Positions 53,956 to 63,275 of a DNA stretch of 64,000 nucleotides are shown in pieces (within the stretch, counting starts at the first letter, position 1; each line of letters begins with the position of its first letter). The notes below the pieces were generated by a model. It was given only the letters and a program-made list of their open reading frames with translations. It did no database searches and was not told the origin of the DNA. The DNA is from Pseudomonas frederiksbergensis (GTDB taxonomy: Bacteria; Pseudomonadota; Gammaproteobacteria; Pseudomonadales; Pseudomonadaceae): assembly GCF_000802155.2 (NCBI RefSeq), contig NZ_JQGJ02000013.1:1-64000 (forward strand). Reading direction: 5' to 3'. A program made the translations under genes and the position numbers.

Positions 53956-55436
53956 TCTCTCGAACATGGAAAGGGGTTTTTGTTGTCAGCATCTCAATTG
54001 CTTTGGGAGTCGCCGGTGGTTACTGGTTGGCTCAACCGAGGGTGAGCGCAGTACCGGATGCAGCATCGGAGCCGAAGCCGGAGTCCTCAGTCGATCGCAA
54101 GGTTCTGTATTGGTACGACCCCATGTACCCACAACAGAAATTCGATAAGCCGGGTAAGTCGCCCTTCATGGACATGGAGATGGTCCCTCAGTACGCGGAT
54201 AGCAAGGGGGACAGCGCCACTGTTCGCATTGATCCAAGCCTGACCCAGAATCTTGGTGTGCGACTGGCTACGGTCAATCGAGGTGTGTTTGCTTCGAGTC
54301 TGGACGTTGTAGGTGTATTGACCTTCAACGAGCGTGACGTCGCCGTCATCCAGGCCCGTACGGCGGGTTTCGTCGAGCGCGTGTATGCCCATGCTCCTGG
54401 CGATGTGATCAAAGCCAACGCCGCCTTGGCGGATATTCTTGTCCCGGAGTGGTCTGCGGCTCAGGAGGAGTTTCTCGCACTTAAGCGTAGCGGCGATGCG
54501 GGCTTGCTGGCAGCGGCTCGCCAGCGTTTGCGGCTTACCGGGATGCCGGCGGCATCGATTACTCAAGTAGAGCGCAGTGGCAAAGTCCAACCGAACCTGA
54601 CCCTCACCAGCCCTATCAGTGGGGTGTTGCAAGAACTCGATGTGCGCGAAGGTATGACAGTGGCTGCCGGCCAAACACTGGCACGCGTGAATGGGTTGAG
54701 TAACGTCTGGCTGGCTCTGGCGGTCCCGGAGACTGAATTCGGGTCGATACAGCTGGGACAAGTGGCTGAGGCGCGTTTGCCCGCGTTCCCAGGCGTCGTG
54801 CTCAACGGCGTGGTAAGCGCGATTCTTCCAGAAACCAATCCCGATAGTCGCACCCTTCGCGTGCGCGTCGAATTGCCTAACCCGCAAGGCCGTCTCAGGC
54901 CGGGTATGACCGCACGCGTGAGCCTTAATCGCGCGACGGAGCAAAGTGTGCTGTGGGTGCCGAGCGAGGCGGTCATTCGCACCGGTCTACGTGCCCTGGT
55001 GATGCTCGCTGAAGACGCCGGTCGCTATCGTCCCGTGGAGGTGCAACTTGGGCAGGAAAGCGATGGCAAGACGGCGATATTGAAAGGGTTGGAAGAGGGC
55101 CAAAAAGTGGTTAGCTCTGGCCAGTTCCTGCTCGACTCAGAGGCCAGTCTTAAAGGCATCGTTGCCAAATCAGAGGAACCTTCACCCACCAGTGCAGCCG
55201 CCGCCGGTTTGCATGAAGCGGATGGGCAAATCGTTGAGATCAACGATAAAGAAGTCACTCTCGCTCACGGCCCTTTTAAGACGCTGGGCATGCCTGGCAT
55301 GACGATGACGTTCCCGCTCGCCAATCCCGCTCTGATGCAGGGTCTTAAAACGGGCGACAAGGTCCGGATAGGTGTGAATCAGACCGACGACGGCTTGCGT
55401 GTTGAGCGTCTGGACAAATCAGGGGGCCAGCCATGA
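53952..55436 (+). CDS. cusB: RND periplasmic adaptor CusB with fused CusF domain
   Basis: A 494-residue membrane-fusion protein. The N-terminal anchor precedes a heavy-metal-binding segment (YWYDPMYPQQKF ... SPFMDMEMVPQY, 53-81). Lipoyl/barrel-sandwich, beta-barrel and membrane-proximal domains follow, then at about 416-490 a CusF-like domain (ADGQIVEINDKEVTLAHGPF, with MPGMTMTF bearing the Met ligands). E. coli encodes CusF separately; here metallochaperone and adaptor are one chain. Overlaps cusA by 4 bp. Confidence 0.9.
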   Translation: MISRTWKGVFVVSISIALGVAGGYWLAQPRVSAVPDAASEPKPESSVDRKVLYWYDPMYPQQKFDKPGKSPFMDMEMVPQYADSKGDSATVRIDPSLTQNLGVRLATVNRGVFASSLDVVGVLTFNERDVAVIQARTAGFVERVYAHAPGDVIKANAALADILVPEWSAAQEEFLALKRSGDAGLLAAARQRLRLTGMPAASITQVERSGKVQPNLTLTSPISGVLQELDVREGMTVAAGQTLARVNGLSNVWLALAVPETEFGSIQLGQVAEARLPAFPGVVLNGVVSAILPETNPDSRTLRVRVELPNPQGRLRPGMTARVSLNRATEQSVLWVPSEAVIRTGLRALVMLAEDAGRYRPVEVQLGQESDGKTAILKGLEEGQKVVSSGQFLLDSEASLKGIVAKSEEPSPTSAAAAGLHEADGQIVEINDKEVTLAHGPFKTLGMPGMTMTFPLANPALMQGLKTGDKVRIGVNQTDDGLRVERLDKSGGQP

Positions 55437-58400
55437 TTGCAGCCCTGATTCGTTGGTCCGTAACCAACCGATTCCTGGTGCTACTGGCGACGCTGTTTAT
55501 CACGGCGTGGGGCATTTGGTCGGTGCAGAGCACGCCCATTGATGCGCTACCAGACTTGTCCGATGTGCAGGTGATCATCCGCACCCCGTATCCTGGACAA
55601 GCACCCCAGATTGTCGAGAACCAGGTCACCTATCCGTTGGCCACCACCATGCTCTCAGTACCAGGTGCCAAGACGGTGCGTGGTTATTCCTTTTTCGGTG
55701 ACAGCTTTGTCTATGTGCTGTTCGAAGACGGCACTGACTTGTACTGGGCTCGCTCGCGGGTGTTGGAGTACTTGAGCCAAGTACAAAGCCGCTTGCCGGC
55801 CAGCGCCAAGCCAGCGTTGGGGCCAGATGCGACAGGCGTAGGATGGATCTTCCAGTACGCGCTGGTGGATCGCACTGGCGGGCATGATCTGGCGCAGCTA
55901 CGCGCACTTCAGGACTGGTTCCTCAAGTTTGAACTCAAGACCCTGCCCAATGTGGCGGAAGTGGCCACTGTGGGCGGCATGGTCAAGCAGTACCAAGTGC
56001 AGCTTGATCCGCTCAAACTGGCCAGTCTTGGTATTACGCAGGCCGAGGTGACCGAAGCGATCGGCAAGGCCAATCAGGAAACGGGTGGCGCGGTGCTGGA
56101 GATGGCAGAGACCGAGTTCATCGTGCGTGCATCCGGCTACCTGAAGACGCTCAATGATTTTCGGGCGATCCCCCTCAAGCTGGGATCGGGCGGTGTGCCG
56201 GTGAACTTGGGCGATGTCGCCACGATCCAGTTGGGGCCGGAGATGCGCCGTGGCATCACCGAACTCGACGGCGAAGGCGAGACGGTTGGCGGCGTGGTGA
56301 TTTTGCGCAGCGGTAAGAATGCTCGCGAGACCATTGCGGCGGTCAAGACCAAACTCGACGAGTTGAAAAGCAGCCTTCCGGCCGGAGTGGAAATTGTCAC
56401 CACCTACGACCGTGGGAAACTGATTGACCGCGCTGTTGAAAACCTCAGCCACAAGCTCATCGAAGAGTTCATCGTTGTCGCATTGGTTTGCGGGATCTTT
56501 CTTTGGCACCTGCGCTCCTCTCTGGTGGCTATTATTTCCCTGCCGGTCGGTGTACTGATGGCCTTTATTGTCATGCGCTACCAAGGGCTCAACGCCAACA
56601 TCATGTCCCTGGGTGGGATAGCCATCGCCATCGGCGCCATGGTCGATGCTGCTGTGGTGATGATCGAAAACGCACACAAGAAAGTTGAGGCATGGCACGT
56701 GGCCAATCCAGGTGAGGAACTGAATGGTGAACGTCATTGGCAGGTAATGACCGAAGCGGCGACTGAAGTTGGACCAGCCCTATTCTTCTGTTTGTTGATC
56801 ATCACTCTTTCGTTCATTCCGGTGTTCACCCTGCAAGCGCAAGAGGGTCGGCTGTTCGGCCCGCTGGCTTTCACCAAGACCTACGCCATGGCTGCAGCAG
56901 CGGGATTGTCAGTGACCTTGGTGCCGGTTTTGATGGGCTACTGGATTCGGGGACGGATTCCTAATGAAAAAAACAACCCGCTGAGCCGCTGGCTCATCCG
57001 GATCTACCAGCCGGCTCTGGATGCAGTGCTGCGGCGACCGAGGATCACGCTGCTTGTGGCGGCGTTGGTGTTTTTTAGTGCGCTATGGCCAATGTCGCGC
57101 TTGGGGGGCGAGTTTCTTCCGCCTTTGAATGAGGGCGACCTGCTCTATATGCCTTCGGCGCTGCCCGGATTGTCCGCACAGAAAGCGGCGCAACTGCTGC
57201 AACAGACCGACCGCCTGATCAAGACCGTGCCAGAGGTCGAACATGTCTTCGGTAAAGCGGGACGTGCCGAAACTGCCACCGACCCGGCGCCGCTGGAGAT
57301 GTTCGAAACCACCATCCAGTTCAAGCCACAGGAGCAATGGCGACCAGGCATGACTCCGGAAAAACTGGTGGAGGAGCTGGACCGAGTGGTGCGAGTTCCT
57401 GGGCTGACGAATATCTGGATACCACCGATTCGCAACCGAATAGACATGCTGGCTACGGGGATCAAAAGTCCTATTGGTGTAAAGATTGCCGGCACCAACC
57501 TGACGGAAATCGATTCGGCGACTCAGGCGGTCGAGCGAGTGGCCAAGGGCGTAGCCGGTGTCAGTTCGGCTCTGGCCGAGCGATTAACCGGTGGACGTTA
57601 CATCGACGTGGATATCGACCGACAAGCCGCCGCCCGATACGGACTGAATATCGCCGATGTGCAGTCGATCGTGGCCGGCGCTATCGGCGGGGAAAATGTC
57701 GGTGAAACCATTGAAGGGCTTGCACGCTTCCCAATCAACGTCCGTTACCCTCGGGAGTGGCGGGATTCGCTTAGCGCTTTGGAGCAGTTGCCAATCTACA
57801 CCCCGCTAGGCAGCCAGATCACCCTTGGCACAGTGGCGAAGATCAAGGTCAACGACGGGCCGCCGATGCTCAAAAGTGAAAACGCACGGCCTTCAGGCTG
57901 GGTGTACATCGACGTGCGTGGCCGGGACATTGCATCGGTAGTCGCCGATCTACGTCGGCTCGTCAGCGAGCAGGTCAAGTTGCAGCCCGGCATGAGCCTG
58001 AGCTACTCAGGTCAGTTCGAGTTTCTTGAGAGGGCAAATGCACGACTAAAACTGGTGGTCCCCGCCACGCTGCTGATCATCTTCGTCCTGCTTTACCTGA
58101 CATTTGCACGCTTTGATGAGGCTTTGCTGATTATGGCCACGCTGCCATTCGCTCTCACGGGCGGAGCATGGTTTCTCTATCTGTTGGGATTCAACCTGTC
58201 GGTTGCCACCGGGGTCGGCTTTATCGCCCTGGCTGGAGTTTCTGCCGAATTTGGCGTGATCATGCTGCTCTACCTGAAAAATGCCTGGGCCGAGCGTCAA
58301 GAGCTCGGTGACAACACAGAACGCGGGTTGATGGCCGCGATTCGTGAAGGCGCTGTGCAGCGCGTTCGCCCCAAGGCCATGACCGTTGCGGTGGTTATCG

Positions 58401-58576
58401 CTGGTTTGTTACCAATACTTTTAGGAGGTGGTGCCGGCAGCGAGGTGATGAGCCGCATTGCCGCCCCGATGATTGGCGGTATGGTCACGGCGCCGTTGCT
58501 GTCGCTGTTCGTCATTCCGGCGGCCTATCACCTCATGCGCCGTCGACGCCTATCCGCTGAGCCTGGCAGGCACTAA
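55433..58576 (+). CDS. cusA: RND heavy-metal efflux transporter CusA/CzcA family
   Basis: A 1047-residue proton-driven transporter with 12 membrane helices and two large periplasmic loops. The N-terminus MIAALIRWSVTNRFLVLLAT and PIDALPDLSDVQVIIRTPYP are family blocks; helix 4 carries VDAAVVMIENAHK. Met positions in RIDMLATGIKSPIGVKIAG and LYMPSALPGLS resemble the Cu/Ag site of CusA rather than a Zn-type CzcA. The fused CusF domain of its adaptor supports Cu(I)/Ag(I). Confidence 0.92.
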   Translation: MIAALIRWSVTNRFLVLLATLFITAWGIWSVQSTPIDALPDLSDVQVIIRTPYPGQAPQIVENQVTYPLATTMLSVPGAKTVRGYSFFGDSFVYVLFEDGTDLYWARSRVLEYLSQVQSRLPASAKPALGPDATGVGWIFQYALVDRTGGHDLAQLRALQDWFLKFELKTLPNVAEVATVGGMVKQYQVQLDPLKLASLGITQAEVTEAIGKANQETGGAVLEMAETEFIVRASGYLKTLNDFRAIPLKLGSGGVPVNLGDVATIQLGPEMRRGITELDGEGETVGGVVILRSGKNARETIAAVKTKLDELKSSLPAGVEIVTTYDRGKLIDRAVENLSHKLIEEFIVVALVCGIFLWHLRSSLVAIISLPVGVLMAFIVMRYQGLNANIMSLGGIAIAIGAMVDAAVVMIENAHKKVEAWHVANPGEELNGERHWQVMTEAATEVGPALFFCLLIITLSFIPVFTLQAQEGRLFGPLAFTKTYAMAAAAGLSVTLVPVLMGYWIRGRIPNEKNNPLSRWLIRIYQPALDAVLRRPRITLLVAALVFFSALWPMSRLGGEFLPPLNEGDLLYMPSALPGLSAQKAAQLLQQTDRLIKTVPEVEHVFGKAGRAETATDPAPLEMFETTIQFKPQEQWRPGMTPEKLVEELDRVVRVPGLTNIWIPPIRNRIDMLATGIKSPIGVKIAGTNLTEIDSATQAVERVAKGVAGVSSALAERLTGGRYIDVDIDRQAAARYGLNIADVQSIVAGAIGGENVGETIEGLARFPINVRYPREWRDSLSALEQLPIYTPLGSQITLGTVAKIKVNDGPPMLKSENARPSGWVYIDVRGRDIASVVADLRRLVSEQVKLQPGMSLSYSGQFEFLERANARLKLVVPATLLIIFVLLYLTFARFDEALLIMATLPFALTGGAWFLYLLGFNLSVATGVGFIALAGVSAEFGVIMLLYLKNAWAERQELGDNTERGLMAAIREGAVQRVRPKAMTVAVVIAGLLPILLGGGAGSEVMSRIAAPMIGGMVTAPLLSLFVIPAAYHLMRRRRLSAEPGRH

Positions 58577-58656
58577 CGCGGAAAAAATGTGCAAAAGGGG
58601 CTGCGCTTGCAGCCTCGTTTGAGTTGCACATCTCGTTGTCATCAGTTCTACGCGCG

Positions 58657-58717
58657 GTATGTATCGAAATTAGCGAGTTTATGTATTTTGCATAAACTCG
58701 CTAATTTCGATACATAC
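58657..58717. repeat. Perfect 27-bp inverted repeat with 7-nt loop
   Basis: Arms 58657-58683 and 58691-58717 are exactly complementary around TATTTTG. The arms are AT-rich with a central TAGCGAG/CTCGCTA. It lies 81 bp after the cusA stop, without a T-run. It could be a fold-back site for a recombinase, a Y1-type hairpin or a factor-independent RNA end. The remainder of 58577-58931 shows no gene. Confidence 0.85.
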
Positions 58718-58931
58718 GCTGTGGTCAGTGCCATTCCCCACCAGCACTTGCTAGAAAAACGCCCGCTTCCATCACTGCGTTTCGATGAGCCAAAAAAAGC
58801 ACCCTGCTCAAAGCCGACTTAGCATTCGTCACCCTGATATCTCTCTTGAAATTGAGGCAAATGACCTTAATATGATCTTATCTTGCCGTCATCGTTTTCG
58901 ATCATGGATGTTTCTCGGGGGGTAGGTCGGA

Positions 58932-59261
58932 ATGGCAGAACAAGAAGACGCAAAGCCTGCGAGTGGGCGCTTTAATACGAATGATGAGACGAAGCGGATC
59001 GTATGGACACAGACCGCTGGTCATTGTGAACTGTGCGGCGCAGATCTAACGTTCGACTATCGTGCCGGCAAGCCAATGAAATGGGGCGAAGTGGCGCATA
59101 TCCTACCCGCCAGTCCCAAGGGGCCTCGGGGACGTGCGGATCATGATGCTGAGGCGCACACAAACGATACTGCCAACCTGATGCTCCTCTGCCCAGGCTG
59201 TCATGACAGAATTGATCGTGACGCAGATGGTTACCCTGAAAATAGTTGGAGCCCAAGCTGA
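58932..59261 (+). CDS. Truncated HNH endonuclease (Cap5-like N-terminal module)
   Basis: A 109-residue protein: treble-clef HNH domain with CELC (Cys32, Cys35), His56 in EVAHILPASPKGPRG, Asn82 in TANLMLLCPGCHDRID, and Cys87, Cys90, His91. The segment order KRIVWTQTAGHCELCG, then AHILPASPKGPRG, then NLMLLCPGCHDRID is what the HNH part of HNH-SAVED (Cap5) CBASS effectors shows. The frame ends in unrelated NSWSPS just after the HNH core, so a C-terminal domain seems lost at about 59240. Probably a remnant; activity unknown. Confidence 0.7.
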   Translation: MAEQEDAKPASGRFNTNDETKRIVWTQTAGHCELCGADLTFDYRAGKPMKWGEVAHILPASPKGPRGRADHDAEAHTNDTANLMLLCPGCHDRIDRDADGYPENSWSPS

Positions 59262-59506
59262 AAGAGATTTTGCATAGGGCAATTCTTGAGGGCTTCGACG
59301 AAGCTCGGGTGGCGATTCTGTCCCGAGATTATGGGCGCGCTTACTATTGGCTTGAACGTACCCACATCCTCTCACAACGCCGCACTTTGCTACGTGCAAA
59401 GTCACACGTCTTGATGCTGTACGTGGGCGTCAAGACACATGATCCTCGGGAGATCCTGGGACAAATAACACGAGTTATCGCTGCACTGCTATTTTCTAAA
59501 GTATGA
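59246..59506 (+). CDS. DUF3703-like protein, probably truncated
   Basis: An 86-residue protein (LKEILHRAILEGFDEARVAI) with the DUF3703 features YWLERTHILSQ, KSHVLMLYVGV and REILGQITRV. Usual members start some residues earlier and end with a Gly/Pro/Asn-rich tail that is missing. TTG start at 59246 overlaps the HNH stop by 16 bp and has no clear ribosome-binding site. DUF3703 genes are often seen beside czc genes. Assignment is moderate. Confidence 0.55.
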   Translation: MEPKLKEILHRAILEGFDEARVAILSRDYGRAYYWLERTHILSQRRTLLRAKSHVLMLYVGVKTHDPREILGQITRVIAALLFSKV

Positions 59507-59654
59507 GTGCCTTCGGGGAATGCTGGTCGTGCCCGGGTCAGTTCTTTTCAGGTGATGCCTCTTTCTCAAGAGCTGGAAACTCTTCTGAATGAAGATTGAT
59601 CCTCATGCGCGGTCTGAGTCGTTGTCGCATCCGCTTACACCCATGGAGAGACAT

Positions 59655-60566
59655 ATGAGCGCTGGTCATAGTCACGGTCAAGCACGTGCAGGACATGAGA
59701 AAAAACTGTGGATCGCTCTAGCGTTAACGACGAGTTTTATGATTTCAGAGGTCATTGGGGCTTTCATTACCGGCAGCTTGGCGTTGTTATCGGACGCAGC
59801 TCATATGCTGACCGATTCCACTGCATTAGCTATTTCATTGGTCGCTATTCAGATCGCCAAGCGCGCTGCGGATAAAAAAAGGACATTCGGATATGCACGA
59901 TTTGAGATTCTCGCAGCTGCTTTCAACGCGATTCTGTTGTTCATGGTGGCGGTGTACATCCTATACGAGGCCTACCAGCGGTTTAAAACTCCGACAGAAA
60001 TAGAATCGATAGGCATGCTGATCGTGGCAGTGATTGGGCTAGTTGTGAACCTTGTCTCAATGCGCTTGCTGATGTCTGCCAGTGACGAAAGTCTTAACGT
60101 CAAAGGTGCTTATCTGGAGGTTTGGAGTGACATGCTAGGCTCCATAGGCGTGATAGGAGCCGCATTGATCATTCGCTTTACCGGATGGATTTGGGTTGAC
60201 GCGATCGTTGCCGCAGCTATTGGGTTATGGGTCCTTCCCAGAACTTGGATCTTGCTTAAAGAAAGCATGAATATCCTGTTGCAAGGGGTTCCAGAGGGCA
60301 TCGATATCGCTGAAGTGGAGCTAAGAATAAGGGCGGTTGAAGGCGTTGAAGATATTCATGATTTGCATATCTGGGCTTTGACCAGCGGCAAGAATGTCAT
60401 GAGTGCACACCTTGTCGTCCAACGTTTCTCCCGCACCGAGCAGGAAATATTAGCTGAAGTAACGCACCTTATGAGCGAAGCGTTCCATATTAGCCATACG
60501 ACGCTTCAATTAGAGGATTCGCGATTTCATGAAGGGCTCGAAGAAAGCGAAGGTATGCAGCACTAG
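59655..60566 (+). CDS. czcD: Cation diffusion facilitator CzcD
   Basis: A 303-residue CDF exporter with six membrane helices. The N-terminus is short and His-rich (SAGHSHGQARAGHE). Helix 2 carries LLSDAAHMLTDSTAL with the HxxxD zinc site and helix 5 EVWSDMLGSIGV. The C-terminal cytoplasmic domain ends with DIHDLHIWAL. It exports Zn(II)/Cd(II)/Co(II). ATG 59655 follows GGAGAGA; the frame is open 22 codons further up. It lies upstream of czcS/czcR and outside the czcC start. Confidence 0.9.
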   Translation: MSAGHSHGQARAGHEKKLWIALALTTSFMISEVIGAFITGSLALLSDAAHMLTDSTALAISLVAIQIAKRAADKKRTFGYARFEILAAAFNAILLFMVAVYILYEAYQRFKTPTEIESIGMLIVAVIGLVVNLVSMRLLMSASDESLNVKGAYLEVWSDMLGSIGVIGAALIIRFTGWIWVDAIVAAAIGLWVLPRTWILLKESMNILLQGVPEGIDIAEVELRIRAVEGVEDIHDLHIWALTSGKNVMSAHLVVQRFSRTEQEILAEVTHLMSEAFHISHTTLQLEDSRFHEGLEESEGMQH

Positions 60567-60692
60567 TAAGATACGTCGCGAACAGCCCATGTCAATGGTA
60601 GGGCACGTAAGGGGAAGCCCCCTACACCACCAGAGTATTTCTAGAGGTATGGGGGGATTTGAGTGCGGATTATGCAAGCTTGATATTGAAAC

Positions 60693-62129
60693 TCACCCCT
60701 GAACCCGTCTTGCCTGCTGCCAGGAAGTTTGTCCCTCGAGGTTTGGAAAGTTCAGCCTGAAAACAGTAATGCTACCAGGCATGCTCTGAACCTCCGCTGT
60801 TCCCTGATGAAGACTCATGATCGATCTGACAATCGCCAAGCCAAGACCAGTCCCACCTTCCGCACGGGAGCGACTGGTGTCGACTCTATAAAAACGGTCG
60901 AACAAGTGCGTCAGATGCTGAGGTTCGATTCCTGCGCCTGGATTGCCTACAAGTAGCGAGACTCGTTCGGCATGGCTTTCGATAACAATTGAAATAGATT
61001 GGCCGGCCGGGCAGTGGCGTATAGCGTTCGACAGCAGATTCGATATTGCTCGCTGAATCATCAGCCTGTCGCCAATGGTCTTGCCGTTTCCGGCGACGCT
61101 TAGGCTGATGCGCTTTTCTTCCGCCGACAGCGAAAACAGATCGACGACCTTCAATGCTTCATCTTCTAACGTAATTGTCTCGAACGGGACGAGCGCCGCT
61201 GGATGACTGACTTGAGCGAGGAAGAGCATATCCGAGACGATCCGGGTGACTCGGCCCAACTCTTCGGTGCAAGACTCCAACACCGCTTTGTACTCTTCTG
61301 CAGGTCGCTCCCGAGATAGTGTCACTTGTGCCTTCCCCATCAAATTGGTGATTGGGGAACGTAATTCGTGGGCCAAGTCATCGGAAAACTGCGACAGCTG
61401 CTGAATACCACTGTCGAGTCGGTGGAGCATGAAATTGATACCATGGGCCAGTTCACTCAGTTCCTGAGGCATTTTGACCACTGAAAGACGATGACTGAGA
61501 TCTTGGGCCGAGATCATGGCGGCGACCTTTCGAAATTCTCTGAGGGGAGAGAGCCCTCGTTGCACCACAGCCCAAGCGCTAATTCCAATGAGTATCAGTA
61601 AAAGCGGTAGAGCAATGATCGTCGATCGAAGATACGCGCTGAGCAATGCTTCATCGTTCGCACTATCCATGGACAGCAAAACGGCGACATTTTTACCATT
61701 CTTCAATCGGATGAGTTTGTATGCGGTGAGGAAGTGTCGACCCTCACTATCGGAATTTGAAGAATATGAGAGATTGTCGATGGCGGCATTAGCAGCTTTC
61801 AATTCGATTCGTGGATCCGATAAACCAGTTCCGAATTTTAGTACTGGCGTCCTGAGGTTTGTCAGGTCATAAATGGACAAATTTAGATTGTCGTGCCCCA
61901 TGACTTGATCCAGCAAGGAGTGCGGTTTCGAGTTCACCTCCGCCATATCCTCGTAAAATGAGAGGCTGTGTTCCACCTGCTCCATTTTCTTTTCCAGACT
62001 ATGTTTCGCCAATTTATCCAGCTCATGCGTAAGCGCGAAAAAGGCCAATATAGCCAGAAACACCACTAACAAGGCCCCCAAGATACTCACCGTCAAACCT
62101 AGTCGCATTGACAGGCTCGCCGGCTTCAT
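60693..62129 (-). CDS. czcS: Heavy-metal sensor histidine kinase CzcS
   Basis: A 478-residue kinase with two membrane helices (about 12-33 and 168-189), a periplasmic sensor loop, HAMP, phospho-acceptor His254 (FSDDLAHELRSPITNLMG), N-box ISNLLSNAIRH and G-box GGTGLGLAIV. It overlaps czcR by 4 bp. Its partner regulator and the adjacent czcC support zinc/cadmium/cobalt sensing, separate from CopS. Confidence 0.89.
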   Translation of the reverse strand: MKPASLSMRLGLTVSILGALLVVFLAILAFFALTHELDKLAKHSLEKKMEQVEHSLSFYEDMAEVNSKPHSLLDQVMGHDNLNLSIYDLTNLRTPVLKFGTGLSDPRIELKAANAAIDNLSYSSNSDSEGRHFLTAYKLIRLKNGKNVAVLLSMDSANDEALLSAYLRSTIIALPLLLILIGISAWAVVQRGLSPLREFRKVAAMISAQDLSHRLSVVKMPQELSELAHGINFMLHRLDSGIQQLSQFSDDLAHELRSPITNLMGKAQVTLSRERPAEEYKAVLESCTEELGRVTRIVSDMLFLAQVSHPAALVPFETITLEDEALKVVDLFSLSAEEKRISLSVAGNGKTIGDRLMIQRAISNLLSNAIRHCPAGQSISIVIESHAERVSLLVGNPGAGIEPQHLTHLFDRFYRVDTSRSRAEGGTGLGLAIVRSIMSLHQGTAEVQSMPGSITVFRLNFPNLEGQTSWQQARRVQG

Positions 62130-62800
62130 TCGCGTGCCTCCAATACATAACCAACCCCGCGAAGGGTGTGGATCAATTTGTTATCAAAGGGATCGTCAAT
62201 TTTGGCCCTCAATCTACGGATTGAAACCTCTACAACGTTGGTGTCGCAGTCAAAATTCATATCCCACACTAAGGAGATGATTTGGGTTCGTGAGAGTACC
62301 TCTCCAGTCTGACGCATCAGTAGATGCAGAAGCGCGAACTCCTTGGTCGTCAAATCTATACGCTGCGCGCCACGAAAGGCACGGTGGCGCCCTTGATCGA
62401 GCTCCAGATCGGCTACTTTGAGTACCTGCGGTACAGGAATGTGTTCACTTCGACGCATAAGGGTTCGTACTCGGGCAAGCAGCTCTGGGAACTCAAACGG
62501 TTTAACCAGATAGTCATCAGCACCCAGATCGAGCCCGCGAATTTTGTCCGCAAGCCGTCCCCGGGCCGTCAACATCATCACCCTGGTATTGCTGCTTTGG
62601 CGCAGATGTTCAAGAACACCCCAGCCATCAAGTTCTGGAAGATTAACGTCGAGTATCACCAAATCATAGACATGTTGACGTGCAAGATGAAGTCCATCTG
62701 CTCCGGTTACCGCACGGTCGACTATATAGCCACTTTCTGTCAGCCCTTGATGCAAGTATTCGGCAGTTTTAGGCTCGTCCTCAATTACAAGGATTCGCAT
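62126..62800 (-). CDS. czcR: Heavy-metal response regulator CzcR
   Basis: A 224-residue OmpR-family regulator. Asp51 (LVILDVNLPEL) is the phospho-acceptor, Lys in DDYLVKPFEF is conserved, and the winged-helix domain has VWDMNFDCDTNVVEVSIRRL. It is divergent from czcC and likely activates that operon. In P. aeruginosa CzcR also cross-regulates carbapenem porin oprD; whether this copy does so is unknown. Confidence 0.9.
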   Translation of the reverse strand: MRILVIEDEPKTAEYLHQGLTESGYIVDRAVTGADGLHLARQHVYDLVILDVNLPELDGWGVLEHLRQSSNTRVMMLTARGRLADKIRGLDLGADDYLVKPFEFPELLARVRTLMRRSEHIPVPQVLKVADLELDQGRHRAFRGAQRIDLTTKEFALLHLLMRQTGEVLSRTQIISLVWDMNFDCDTNVVEVSIRRLRAKIDDPFDNKLIHTLRGVGYVLEARE

Positions 62801-63275
62801 GATATTTCGCCCTCTTCAATAGGAAGTCAGTTGGGTCAGAAGTGTTATTGTTTTATTTTCTGAGAAGAATTATATAATTCGAAACCATTTAATTTTTTGC
62901 GCTTACCGATATCCGGCATTAGATATTAAATAATGATCTTAAAGCCTGTAGCCGCTACAGGGTCAAGCTTAAACCCCCGGTCTTGAGCCATCACAGCGAC
63001 TCCTTGCGACAACGTGTCGCACTTTGACCGTTGAATCGAACACTGGGCAAGCGCCACACATGGTTAACCAAAATCGACAAGTGCTGTTCGGCAGATACCA
63101 GGTTGGTATTTGTTTCGGCATATTGCTGCCCCCACGTTCGAATCTTTCATTCCTCCTATGCTAGTGCAAAAAAAATAGCTGCATCGTTGGATAACGTATT
63201 TGTAATTTTTCAGTCACCTTGCTGATAAGTGCAAAACTTTACATTTACGTATAGAGAATAGGCGTTGAAGGAACT
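62801..63275. other. czcR-czcC divergent intergenic region
   Basis: 475 bp without a supported gene. It contains a perfect 14-bp palindrome GAATTATATAATTC (62867-62880) and strongly AT-rich stretches on both sides. It must contain the czcR and czcC promoters and the CzcR operator. Confidence 0.6.

Noticed and set aside
58589..58822. 77-codon frame over the 27-bp inverted repeat
   Set aside because: The palindrome itself creates the open frame; its sequence is not protein-like.
62324..62863. Open frame antisense to czcR (179 codons)
   Set aside because: Shadow of a conserved response regulator.
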